From: Septoria linicola
Taxonomy: Eukaryota > Ascomycota > Dothideomycetes > Mycosphaerellales > Mycosphaerellaceae
Assembly (NCBI GenBank): GCA_024114885.1
Contig: CP099427.1
Coordinates: forward strand, 62,001 to 126,000
Reading direction: 5' to 3'
DNA length: 64,000 bases
Shown here piece after piece: positions 10,991 through 21,915 of this stretch. The notes under the pieces were generated by a model. That model saw only the letters and a list, made by a program, of their open reading frames with translations, ran no database searches and was not told the origin of the DNA. Made by a program: the position numbers and the translations under genes. Within the stretch, counting starts at the first letter, position 1. Each line of letters starts with the position of its first letter.

Positions 10991-12333
10991 TGTGACTTGC
11001 TGAAGTGGTTTTGATCGTAAGTGATACAATCACGGCTCCGCACCACGCTTTTCAGCATCTTCTTAGTTTGCTCAATGTCGGTGGCAAACGATAACGTTCC
11101 AGAGCCTCGCAGGTCGCCATGGGTAGAAGCATCTCGCTCACGGATGGCGTTTGCGCTAGTCACATTGACAATGATACTGTAGTCGTGTTCGGCCTGATGA
11201 TCATAGCATGTCATACGGGTATGGCCTTGGCCACTGTTGGCGGTGCAGGACAGCAGCTTAACGCGACAGAAGCGTCAGATGTTCGTGTCGAGTCACGCAA
11301 GTGCCGGCGTCACGAATTCTTCAGATCATCGCCTTCATACAACCGGTACGCCGCGAAGACTCTATCTCCGAGAGCTCTGTTTGCGGCATTCATGTTACTT
11401 TGAATGCTTGTCGTTGCGAAAAGTTGTGTGGACAAATTGTGGTTGTCATGGGAAGTGGCGTCGAATGAGTCGTGACGCGAAAGGGCGACCACAACAATCG
11501 GACTCGCGTCCAACCACACTTCACCTCCCACTTCGCATGTACCAATGTTGACACAATACAGCAAGGAACGACTGTTAATCGCATGATAGAGCATTAGTGC
11601 TGCACAGATAGAATGCCACTTGCAAAGCCCAGCCAGATTCAGCTGTGCCAGCTCAAGAGATCCAATCCAAAAAGCAAGAGATGCGGGTAAGACTGGGTCG
11701 CAACACGACACGCTCTCGAAAGCTGTGAGAGCCTTTCATAATGGACAGCTGCGCCTACATCGGCTCGACTGTCATCCAGTAACGAGAGACATTTGCAGCA
11801 AAAGCAATTCAAGCAGCCCTGCTGTGGCACTCCTGGCAATCGATTCATAGATTCGAGGCGTCACAGCACCGAGCTCATGATCGCGACTCTGGAGACAAAG
11901 TCCAGTGCTCTTCTCTGCTCTCGTCTGTGACAAGGATCGTCAGAGTGGCATATCGCTGATGGGCTGGCCCGCGTAATGGACAAAACACAGTTCTGACAGA
12001 AACCAGGCATGCTTGTTTCTTTACTACCACGAGACCTCGCCAACGACAATTCGCATGCCAGCCTGGTCTTAACCAACAGACATCTCGCGGTCGAAGCTCC
12101 CACGGTACCATATGGTCGTTGTGAGCGAGCTGTTCCGGCCCACACTGAAAGGCAACTTCGACATGACTCTGACTCACATCACGGGTGTCTCAAAAGAGCT
12201 TCCGGCGCGTTTGAACACAGCTTATCGCTCAAGCGAGTGGTGGTCTTGCTGTGGTTTCAAGCCACGACATGTATGCCCACAATTTCTGCTGACTCATCGA
12301 AGCTTCTGCACCACTGGTATCCAAGATACCGTG
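10991..12333. other. gene-poor stretch upstream of the tRNA gene
   Basis: Several overlapping frames of 60-133 codons occur on both strands, for example minus 11310-11711, but none shows a domain, credible splice structure or consistent composition. A minus frame at 10936-11214 could be an extra 5' exon of the SRA gene, but I could not find a splice path that keeps the frame. No repeat is obvious. Confidence 0.35.
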
Positions 12334-12416
12334 TCCTCCGTGGCGCAATTGGCTAGCGCGTTCGACTGTTATTCAGGATTATCGAGAGGTTGACAGTTCA
12401 AGCCTGTCCGGGGGAA
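12334..12416 (+). tRNA. tRNA-Asn (anticodon GTT) with short intron
   Basis: The cloverleaf can be drawn by hand. The acceptor arms TCCTCCG (12334-12340) and CGGGGGA (12409-12415) pair with one wobble. The D stem is GCGC/GCGC, the anticodon stem is TTCGA with TCGAG, and the loop CTGTTA-A carries anticodon GTT. The T arm is GACAG-TTCAAGC-CTGTC. A 9-nt insertion (TTCAGGATT, about 12372-12380) lies one base 3' of the anticodon, the canonical site for a tRNA intron. The internal A box (TGGCGCAATTGGCTAGCG) and B box (GTTCAAGCC) are intact. It would be spliced by the tRNA endonuclease. The base before 12334 is G, so the exact 5' end could shift by one. Confidence 0.88.
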
Positions 12417-13584
12417 TTTCCTTTTGTTCTGTGGCCATGTTGGTGTCGTTTTGGGCGAGATAGACACTTTTTGTCGAATTTTGGGCCCTGCCAAGAGTTA
12501 TTGGAGAGAACTCCGACAGCCCGACAGGCTACGTCTAAAAGAATGGATAGCAGTTGTAATGAGCTGACTGGTTTTAGAAAGTACAAACACACAAGTGGCT
12601 CTTACTGCACCTGTCTCCAACCTGCGAGACGACAATTGAGACATTTTAAGCGCAATTGGCCATCAATTGAGCGGCCGGCCGTTCCGAGATAGTCTCGCAA
12701 GTCCAGGAGCCTTCGAACATGCGCTGGCACCAGTTCTTACACATCGCCTGCCGACCGTTGGTTTAGGTACCTTTTGTCGAAGAAGCTTGCGGTTTTATGC
12801 CCAGGCTAAGGAATGCTCGCAAGGACATATCAGGATATTCTGCTCACCATACATTGGCAAGGTCTGTGGTTACGCTTACTCGTATCCTGTTCTGCAAGGA
12901 GCAAAGTCCTAAGCTACGCACCTTCGCTTCGCCAGCTTGAAGCAGCCTGAATACCTGTCAAGTGCCCGAACGATCTACTCTGCCATAAGCTGAGGCATCC
13001 TCGATGCTGTGTCTGCTAATGCACATCCGCATTGAAATGTCCGGCTCCCAGGTCGCAGACGTAGACCTGTGAACTCTCCTCAGCTGCATCCCACCTAATC
13101 TTGTGATCCTCTGAGGCTCTGAATTGTCTTCAATATCGAATACAGTTCTCTCGACCTCTACGCGACCTCCAAAAGCTTTTGGCCTTTTGGACAGCGACTG
13201 AGATGGCCGAGCGCGAGGTCGCATGCAACAAGCTGTCACGCTTGCGACGGTCGAAAGCATCGCTAAGATTTTCCGCACTCCAGCTCCCTTTCGCACTCCT
13301 TTTCGTGTTCCGGATTGCTGACCGCGAAAGAAAAGGCTTCAGAAGTGTTGGATCGTAGGCTTGAAATGTCAGAGCTAGTTAACTATTGCTTGGAGGTCTT
13401 GAGCTTAATTTCATCCCCTAAATCCTTCTTGCAGCTCATCCCCTGCATTTGTCTAGAATTAGCATGTCGCTTCTGGCCAAGCAGTTCTTGCTCGGCAGAC
13501 ATCGCTTGAACAGTTTATACGCACTCTCTGCGAGGTTGCATAGATGAGGTAGCTGATCCTTTCTGGTCCTCGCTACTTTTCGAC
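12417..13584. other. region downstream of the tRNA, no supported gene
   Basis: A minus frame of 112 codons at 12958-13296 begins with a hydrophobic-basic stretch, but nothing else supports it as a gene. The word CTAGTTAAC occurs at 13375-13383. A T-run after the tRNA (ATTTCCTTTTG from 12416) could serve as the RNA polymerase III stop. Nothing else is recognisable. Confidence 0.35.
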
Positions 13585-16514
13585 TCATGGTTGTGGTGTT
13601 GTGTGGTGTTGTGTGGTTGACTCTTCGTAAAACTTCTCACTCTGATCGCTCATATCCTTCAACATCTTCACGTTCTCCGGGTCGGCGAGGAAACTCTTCA
13701 TCCGATCATATGTCGTCGTACGTTTTCTCGACGTTGGCCAAGAATATAGACAGCGCAAGTCCGTCACTAATATCGTGTTAGCGTATTGGAAAAGAGAAGA
13801 ACAAACAGACAACTTACAACGCCGAATGCTGCAAAGCCCAAATCAAGCCGGCTCGCCCGGTAGACTTGAATTCTGCGACCTTGACCAGGAATGATGGGTA
13901 TGGTGCCTCCACTTGTGCAAAGTGTACTCCGTCATAAAGAAGCTTGACCAGGTCTTCTGGATGTTCCAGCTCGACAATATCTCCGACGGCGTACTTGAGC
14001 CACTTCTCATTTAACCGCATGATGACTCGCATCGTCGGCTCTCCACTAGGTCCTTTCAGCTCAAACTACGCTGCATGGCGTGGTGCTGAATTGCTACACG
14101 AAGTGCGGCATGTAGCTCTTCGACATTCGCTTCCTTTGTTGAGATCGCCATGCGGTGATTCACCTTGGCGGTGCCAGCCACATTGCCAAACACCTCGTAG
14201 CCCAAGTCCCAAGAAGGCAGAATATCTTCTACATCCTCATCCCAGGTGAAACCAAGAGGAGCAATGGCTTTCGTAACTTGGCTCTTGATCTGAGACATGA
14301 CTTCTGGCTCTCCAAGAGTAATCGCGATATCATCAATTCCTGGTGGACCTTCACGCGTGCTTTCCAACCCAGCCGGTAGCGCTGAGGAGTTTCCGCGTGA
14401 AGACAGTAGTTCTGCCTGCTTTTGCACGGTTCCGGCTTCCAGAATTTCATCAGTCGTGATGTCCAGCCCGAGGTTCCGCTTGACCATGTTTCGGAAGCGC
14501 ATAAGTGTGATGCTGTCAGCAAAGTCGTGGACAGAGCTCTCTGGCTGCACTTCAACCCCAATAAGCTTCTGCCACAGCTCGATCAGATCGTCGACGTACG
14601 CGCCGGAGGACTTTAGAGGAGCCGCTCGCTTTTGCGAAGCATCTTCGTGCTGTTGCACGATGTCCTTCAGATCCACTTTCCTGACCTTGCCGCTCGATGT
14701 GCGAGGATAGTCCTTCAAGCCCAGTTGTTGCAGCGTGTAGAAGTTCTCGGGTACGAATGCTGGGCCTAGAGCATCGACCAAGACCTTGCGGATATCTGCT
14801 GTCGGCAGGACACTGTCGTCCTTTTGCTGTATCACTGCAACTGGAACCTCCCCAGCTTCTTCACTCTTGATACCAATCACTTGTGCCTATCTAGCTGTCA
14901 GCATTATTATACGATCACATCACGCTCATGACATACGGTAATCTTCAACTTGGCATCCAGTACGGCCTCAATGGCAGCAGGTGCAATGTTCTCGCCGCCA
15001 CGAATTATGAGGTCCTTGTAACGGCCTGAGATTGTGACAGTCCCATCTTCACTGATTATACCTTGGTCACCAGAAGTGAACCAGATGCCTTCGGCATCCT
15101 CATAGAAGCTGTCAGCAGAGAAACCGCCCAGATAGCCTTGGATCAGGTGAGGGCCACCAAAATGCATCTCTCCAGCCTCGCCACGCGGCAGTGGCGTACG
15201 GGAATCTGGCGGACAGATTCTGAGACGGCAACAGTCTACGATCGTGCCCACGCTGATAGACTCTGCTGTCCGTGTGTCGAAGAATGCCGTGGTCACGGGT
15301 ACTGTCTCGGTCGCAGCATGTGAGTTCGACATGCTTGGACACTTCAAAGCGGACCAGCAAAGCTTGAGATGCTCCAAGAGAATAGTGGTGGCTCCTATCT
15401 CAACATTGCGCAGTGATGAAGCGTCCGTGGCAGCGAGCTTTGGCTGAGCGGCAATAGCCTGCAATATCGCAGGCACGCATGGCAAGTTGGTGCACTTTTC
15501 TAGTGAGATTCTGTTATGCTAGTCAGCACAGCCCGCCGCTAACACCGTAACAACTTACGCTTGAAGAGATGCTGCAGGTTCGAACACAGCTGATGGGAAG
15601 ACAGTACAGCCTCCGACTATCATGAAACCCATGGCGATATTGATGCCTCCGATATGATGTGTTGGCATATGGCAGCATGTTCGATGCGAAGAGGTCGGCT
15701 TCAGCGCAATGGCTTGCGATAACAGCGATGATGCTGCACTGGCATGGGTGTGAATTCCTCCTTTTGGCAAAGACGTTGTGCCACTTGTAAAGACGATCAG
15801 CGCGACTTCCTTGTCCTCTGGCTCAAGGGGAGAGTCTGCAGGAGTGTCATGAGGTGGTGTCAGAATGCCTGCTTTGTCTCCAGCGCTGAAAAGATTGTAA
15901 AAGCTGGACCAGAAGTCGGGGATAACAGATGCATCTTTTTCGCAGACAGCTCGCACTGTCATAGATGCGATCAACTCGGGAGCTGCATTGTCCAATTTGC
16001 TCGCGATACTGGCATCTCCCGCAATGATTGCCTTCGCAGCCGATGTTCTCAGCATGTGCTCAACTTCAGTCGCGTTTGCTCCCCCACGGGGGTTTAGCGG
16101 AACGAAAGGACATCTCAGTATCGTGGCAGCTCTAAAAGCGATAGCCCACTCCACGCCATTGCTCAAGTAAGTCGCAATCGGCTGACCACGCTGCACGCCT
16201 CTTACGCGAAGGCCGTCTGCAAGCAGTTCTGCTGCATATTGGAGCTGACCATGAGACCAGCGCAGGTAACTGCTGTTTGGAGAAGTATCTTCTTCTCGCA
16301 GACGGTACTTTGGCGGAAAGTCGATCGGTACAATGTCGTCGGCCTGATGCACCGAAACCAATGCCAGTTTATCAGAGTACTGAACGGCCGTTTGTGCTAG
16401 TAAAGTGCGTAGGCCGGGCACTGGCTGAGGGAGAGGCGGTCCATGGACTTCTGATATTTGTGGATCTAGCTGCCTCTTTTTGCAACGTGTCTCCGCGATT
16501 ATGCCTTCGGCCAT
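13585..16514 (-). pseudogene. NRPS-like gene: adenylation, carrier and partial condensation domain, frameshifted
   Basis: Exons 15559-16514, 14937-15510 and 14059-14886 splice cleanly (48-bp intron GTAAGT...ACAG; 50-bp intron GTATGT...ATAG). They encode an AMP-binding enzyme with VFTSGTTSLPKGG, the acyl/aminoacyl core GEAGEMHFGGPHLIQGY, WFTSGDQGI, SGRYKDLIIRGGENIAP and the catalytic-lysine region YPRTSSGKVRK. A phosphopantetheine carrier follows (DFADSITLMRFRNMVKRN, with the Ser). The start of a condensation-like domain then begins. At about 14059-14068 the frame breaks after HHAMQRS and resumes one frame over as ELKGPSGEPTMRVIMRL, consistent with one lost base in a T run. A further intron (51 bp, 13767-13817) leads to AFDGLALSIFLANVEKTYDD, which meets a stop near 13703. 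About 100 residues of condensation domain are present instead of about 400. It probably no longer makes a product. Confidence 0.7.
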
Positions 16515-17955
16515 CTTGGAGCTCGCTTTGAGGTGTATAAGTGTCCAGAAGCAGGTTTGCTTTCCCTTTGCAACTTTCTACATTGATCAATGCGTGCTAG
16601 GAGGTAGCTGGGAGATAATTGCTGCAGACCACCCCGGCACAAATCATGGTCATCTTTGGTGCGCTATCGTGCTGTCGATTTACTGCCATGGTTAGTCTAG
16701 TGGGAGAGCCTAGCACCGAAGCAGACTTTGTTCTACGGTATGTTCTCATCGCGCTTGTACTTTGACCGCACCAGAAGAGTATGTAAGTCTGAAGATCATG
16801 ATGCTAGTCCATAGTGTGCTTTCCCGATTGCGTAGTCGTGCGGCATGCATGGGACTGATACGACGATGTCGCAGGCGAACACATCATACTCCATGCTGGC
16901 AGTGTACTGCCGCTGGTATATCAGACGCCTACAGGATGAGATGTTGGAAGATCACCGTAGGAATAACAAGAAGGACAAGCATGGAAAGAAAGCCCACCCA
17001 ATGCGAGACCGAACCCTATTTCCTGCCAAGCAGAACTCTCCACTTGTCCATTGGAACATCTCGTGTCCAACTGCCCGCTCCTTGACCACCTCTCACAAAC
17101 AACTACATAACTGTCTCATCTTCTGTATCTTCTATGGTGCAATAACATCAGCTCGTATCTCAAAGATATCAGGAGTCTAGAAGCGACATTTATTCCACGT
17201 ATAAAGGAGTAGCAGTTTGCACGGTTACCGGCTCTGAATTTCCACGTTCAACGCCACAACCACAACGTCCGTCCTGCGAGCATACTCCTTTGCAGGGGAG
17301 ATAGCAGCATCTCCGTCATAACATTGCAGGGTCGCTGCTGTACCGGTCCAGACTTGCGTTCAAGGACTGTCATTGAATGGCAAAAGCGACGTCCAAAAAG
17401 CGACGAAAAGACGAGGCGTTACTTTTGAGCCGGGAGAGAAGCGCTGTGGTTGTTTCTCCCTTGACCACTACATCGAACTGGCTAAGTGGCAACAGCAGGC
17501 AACTCCGACGGGGGCAAGGCATTGTTGTCGTCTGAGCATGGCGTTCTCTCCAACGTGCCTGCGAAATTTCCGATCCACGACCTCTTGTCAACGATGACAT
17601 CCCGTATGTCTCAGCCAAACCATTTTGTAACCACGGTACAGGTAAGAACACAAGTCTACGCGAGACGAGACGGTAGAGCTTCAGCGAAGCACGGCCAAGA
17701 CACGCGAGCTATGCGCGTACCCTGGCTGGCCACGCTGCGACATGTGGTGAGGTGAAAGTCCCGATGCAGACATGATCGTTTGCAAAACGTCCCAGTACCT
17801 TGGACATATCCATTCGTTGAGCAACTTTCATATGTTTCATGGTTGCAAAAGGAACTCATCTTTGAGTATAAGATGCTGCAACGCTCTTGCCGTCCTGTTT
17901 GTCTTCTTCGTAAGCTTCCTCTCGTCCACACCAGCCCGCAAGCACAACTGTCACG
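16515..17955. other. intergenic region, no supported gene
   Basis: The 1.4 kb between the NRPS-like gene and the Ser/Thr-rich protein has only short frames without domain resemblance. It must contain both divergent promoters. A pyrimidine-rich stretch with TCTTCTTCG and CTTCCTCTCG lies just before the plus-strand start at 17956, typical of a fungal leader. Confidence 0.35.
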
Positions 17956-19399
17956 ATGAAGTTCACCGAAGTTCTCTTCTCCCTCGGGGCTGTGTAAGTA
18001 GACAAACTCATGGAAGGCGAACCCGATCTAACACTTGTTCAGCACCTCGCTCGTTGCAGCGCAGCGCCCACCGATCATTCTGCCAATCATTACCAACATC
18101 CCAACAACTCTTACCACATCCGTTCGTACTACGACTAGCTCAAGCCGTACTTCCACCAGCACTGCTTCGACTACCCCTACCACTACAGGTAGCAGCACTA
18201 GCACCAGCACTCCGTCGACTACACGCACGTCGACTTCAAGCTCGCGTACGTCGACCTCAACTTCGACTACCGGGCCAGTGACGACCTCCACAAGCACGAG
18301 CTCGCGTACATCCACAAGCACGAGCACTTCGAGCAGCAGCTCTCCAACTTCTACTTCGACCAGCTCTAGCACCACCAGCTCTCCAACTTCTACTTCGACC
18401 AGCTCTAGCACCACCAGCTCTCCAACTTCTACTTCGACCAGCTCTAGCACCACCAGCTCTCAAACTTCGACCAGCACTAGCTCGACCACGTCGTCCACCA
18501 CAAGCTCCATCACTTCGACTAGCTCCAGCACTACCAGCTCTCCAACTTCTACTTCGACCAGCTCTAGCACCACCAGCTCTCAAACTTCGACCAGCACTAG
18601 CTCGACCACGTCGTCCACCACAAGCTCCACCACTTCGACTAGCTCCAGCACTACCAGCTCTCCAACTTCTACTTCGACCAGCTCTAGCACCACCAGCTCT
18701 CAAACTTCGACCAGCACTAGCTCGACCACGTCGTCCACCACAAGCTCCACCACTTCAAGCACCACTTCTTCCACCACTTCAAGCACCACCTCTACCACCT
18801 CCACTTCTTCAACTGTCACCGTTGCAGCAGCAACTCCAAGCGTGCTCAACGTCCGCACTGCTGCCGACAATGCCGCCGCTGGTAACAAGGCTCTAGCCGC
18901 CGCCGCCGACGGCATCACATTCAGCCCTGCGGCTGCTGCCCTCACGCCAAGCAATTTCGCCCTTGTCGCGAACCCCGACACTGACGAGAGCGATGTCCTG
19001 TCCGTTCCCGGCATTCTTACCACTCCAGCTCAATACGCCTACATCAACACCGCGTCGGCGCAGGCTGGTGCTGCAGACGCCGGAGTCAACGCCTACCCTG
19101 TTACCTTCGCTGACCTGTCCACTACTGGTGCCGCCACGGGTCTCTACTACGTCGGTGTGACCGCGGACAACACGGCTAGGACGCTGTCTCTGGCAACGAC
19201 GTTTGATGATCCAAATGGCGGTACAGACCCAATCGTGCTCGACACTGCCCTGCTCTGCGGCGCTGCTGGCACTGCACAGGTCTTGGTCTTGGCTGATGGC
19301 GACTTGACTGGATGTACAGAGGTGACCTCGTTCGGCTACTATGTGGATGCGGCCACGACCGGCAACACTGGTGGCAACAACATTCCTGCCGTTCTGTAA
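17956..19399 (+). CDS. secreted Ser/Thr-rich repeat protein with C-terminal globular region
   Basis: Exon 1 (17956-17993) encodes MKFTEVLFSLGAV. A 49-bp intron (GTAAGT...TTCAG) joins it to exon 2 (18043-19399), giving about 464 aa. The spliced N-terminus MKFTEVLFSLGAVTSLVAAQ is a good signal peptide. Residues of about 30-290 are almost pure Ser and Thr with Pro, in tandem arrays of 13 and 40 codons, and would be heavily O-glycosylated. The C-terminal 180 residues are Ala/Gly/Thr/Asp-rich with one well-spaced Cys pair (LLCGAAG, DLTGCTEV) and read like a beta-rich extracellular domain. I recognise no named family. There is no clear GPI-anchor tail, so a soluble or wall-associated secreted protein is inferred. 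Confidence 0.75.
18343..18780 (+). repeat. nested in-frame tandem repeats (39-bp and 120-bp units)
   Basis: A 39-bp unit beginning TCCAACTTCTACTTCGACCA starts at 18343, 18382 and 18421. A 120-bp unit that contains it starts at 18421, 18541 and 18661. The first 60 bases of each long unit are identical and the rest differs by about one base until the third copy diverges after 18755. Both periods are multiples of three, so length changes preserve the Ser/Thr-rich frame. Confidence 0.92.
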
Positions 19400-20259
19400 A
19401 GGGGATGCTGCTTCCGTTAAGAACGACGACCTCTTACCGAATGATTGGTTGATATGCTTTTTTCCTTGATCTGTTGAAGCTTATTTCGTAGTAGTAGCTC
19501 CTCAGTGATGAGACAGCTCTGCAGAAGAAGCCCATCACTAGGTCTTACCGACATACGCACGTACACAAAACTGCAACGCTCGCTTTTTCATACTTTTTTA
19601 TTGCCACTTATGCCTGGCTCGTAGATTTAATATCAACCTGTTTTCGCCACTCTTCGCCACCGCTGCATGCCAACGTTGCCCTCACCTCTAGACTCGCCCA
19701 CGCCACTCGGTTCGTATGCTCTATAACACGACACCACTCAGACAGCCCGATGTGATCAATATGACGACGACCCCCAAGGCGTACCTCATCGAAGCACACA
19801 CGATGTAGGCAACACAGTGTGGATCGCACTTCGGAATTACGACCATAAAGCTCCACGCCTGCCCTCTATTCCCTGCGCATTTCAGAGGAATCAAATCTAT
19901 GCGTCCACTTACACCACAACGGCAGAAATGACTGTTGATGCGTGAAGGAAGCATGACAACTCTGCACAGAATAGCATACCCCAGCATAGCACTCACCTCG
20001 TACATCAACGACGATGAAATGAAAAGAGACCTCGATGAATGACTTGCAATACCAATACCGTGTCCCGGTCGTGAAGCCTAGCCGCAGCCTTCTTGCTTCT
20101 GCGGCACGGCTGACCGGCCTCAAGAGAAGCTTCAATAGTTGTCGTGATTGTAGCAACGAACGCGTAGATCACCGCGATTCGTTATCATAGTATCGATGTG
20201 ATGCTGACATTAACCATATCAACTTCTCCCACGTCACTATACTGTACATGCCTTTCCTC
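19400..20259. other. intergenic region between convergent genes
   Basis: This 860-bp stretch separates two genes that end towards each other. Short minus-strand frames around 19608-20156 lack domains. It most likely holds 3' untranslated regions and terminators. No RNA gene or repeat was recognised. Confidence 0.4.
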
Positions 20260-21210
20260 CTAGAAATCCCCCATCGTGCCCGTACCCAGAATCGCCATGA
20301 ACCAAAAGGCGCCCCATCTTCCGGAATTCGGCATCCCGCTCAGATCCCTCCCTTTGAGCTTCAGTCGACTCATGCTGCCCACGAAACTCAGCACTACAGC
20401 AGCAAATTCTGCTTCCGACCTCAACTCATCATCACTTGCATCAAATTTCAACTCTGCCTCATACCTCTGTCCATTGACCAGTCGCCACTTGCCGAGGGGT
20501 GTCTTCCATGTCGCATCGGTCAAATCGTATCCATTCCCGCTTCTCGTCCAGACCACTTCTCGCCCTCGGGGTGCAGATGAAGAAGGGAGGTTGAAGCTGT
20601 AAGAACTGACATGCGGATTTCCGATCCTCGCTCGTACTTGGAGCAGCTTCTGCTCAGCAGAATTGCCCTCTGCTCCAGATGTCAGGATCTGGAAACTGTT
20701 ATCCGTGGGCGGGAAGACGACACTTCCGAGACATGTTCCTCTGGTCGTGTCGGTGCCAGAGTAAAGTCGAATCGTAGAAGGACTTGATTTGTGGAGATCG
20801 GCTACGAGGCGGTATTCTCGACCGTTGGTGCATTGTAGACGGGCTTTGGAAGAAAATCCATTGCCTTTGAAGAAATGAATAGGCTCGAGCGGGGGCGGCG
20901 GAATCCTGCTACTCGAGGTCGTGATTGAGGTTGAGGTTGTAGATCTCGATGTGGCACGCTTCTCGAGCGGGTACTTGTCGCTGGGCTGGACAGAGTCGTT
21001 GCCGCTTGCTTCTTGGTATGTAGGTGGCGGCACGGGATCTTCATTGATCGGAGGGGGTTGATCTGTCGAGACAGCATCGTCCACAAACATCAGGTACTCC
21101 TCTTGCGGTGGCACTGCGCTTGATGAGCCATGTTCATCTTGATTTGCAGGAAGGTTGAAATGTGGTTGATTGCCATCGATGGCGACGGAAAGGTCGTCTG
21201 TTTTGCCCAT
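20260..21210 (-). CDS. unknown fungal protein with PPxY motif
   Basis: The frame is open upstream, but the first ATG in it is at 21210 (MGKTDDLSVAIDG). Just upstream, CCTTACAG at about 21221 is a good acceptor, so a 5' exon or leader intron is likely. The roughly 316-aa protein has a disordered N-terminal third with the WW-binding motif PPPTY (PPxY), a Ser/Thr-rich linker, and a C-terminal two-thirds that alternates hydrophobic and polar residues like a beta-barrel (IRLYSGTDTTRGTCLGSVVF; REVVWTRSGNGYDLTDATW; GKWRLVNGQRYEAELKF). That resembles tubby or LURP-one-like folds, but this is only an impression. PPxY suggests recruitment of an Rsp5/Nedd4-type ubiquitin ligase. No enzymatic motif is seen. 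Confidence 0.6.
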   Translation of the reverse strand: MGKTDDLSVAIDGNQPHFNLPANQDEHGSSSAVPPQEEYLMFVDDAVSTDQPPPINEDPVPPPTYQEASGNDSVQPSDKYPLEKRATSRSTTSTSITTSSSRIPPPPLEPIHFFKGNGFSSKARLQCTNGREYRLVADLHKSSPSTIRLYSGTDTTRGTCLGSVVFPPTDNSFQILTSGAEGNSAEQKLLQVRARIGNPHVSSYSFNLPSSSAPRGREVVWTRSGNGYDLTDATWKTPLGKWRLVNGQRYEAELKFDASDDELRSEAEFAAVVLSFVGSMSRLKLKGRDLSGMPNSGRWGAFWFMAILGTGTMGDF

Positions 21211-21915
21211 GAATGGATCTGGTGCTGTAAGGTTAAAGTTCGGTCTGGACTTAGTGTGTACGATAGACAACCGGAATAGTGCTACATATGGCGTGCCTGA
21301 TCTTCGAGGAACAGGTCGTTATAGCTCAGCCCAGGTTCAGGTGTCACAAGGTGGTAGACGCGTCATGGCTCGGCAGTGCTGGATAGCTGCTGAAGCACAT
21401 CTACCGCCAAGCCGTCCTGCGGCATGCAAGCTCCGCGGGAAGAGCCTACCTGCAGACCACATAGTCACAGTTCTACTGTACAGAAGATCTGCTACACGAT
21501 CGCGCATCTGAAAAGGGCAGCGGAGAACGTCTAGTGTATCCCGTCTTGAATGGATCCAGCTGCGCGGCACGGGGGTCAAGTCTGATCAACCGACCATGTT
21601 TGTTAGCAGAGGCTGAGCGACTGCGCGATGTCTTGACGGGCTGCTGGACTCTCACTTGATAGAGCCTGACAGCAGGCAGCGTGGATATACCTCGTGGTTG
21701 GTAGTTGTCTTCAAGCGCACACCGGCCGGGCTGAGCAAGATTGCGCGCCACGCGCATCGCATCCAAGGCCATTGACGTTGGTGGATTGCACCGTCTTACT
21801 GGCGTCGTCCTGGTAGTCGTGCGTGGCCATGATGCAGATCATCTACCAGCAGAGTAGTGGCTCGCGCACTATGCCGGCCATGCTCCAGGGCCGATAGTCC
21901 AGTTTGAACACCTGA
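21211..21915. other. intergenic region between two minus-strand genes
   Basis: About 700 bp separate the PPxY gene from the upstream peroxin-like gene on the same strand. It should contain the PPxY gene promoter and any 5' exon. No other coding frame is convincing and I see no repeat. Confidence 0.4.

Noticed and set aside
18028..18453. Val/Leu/Glu-rich minus frame opposite the repeat array
   Set aside because: It is the reverse shadow of the Ser/Thr-rich repeats and has no independent evidence.
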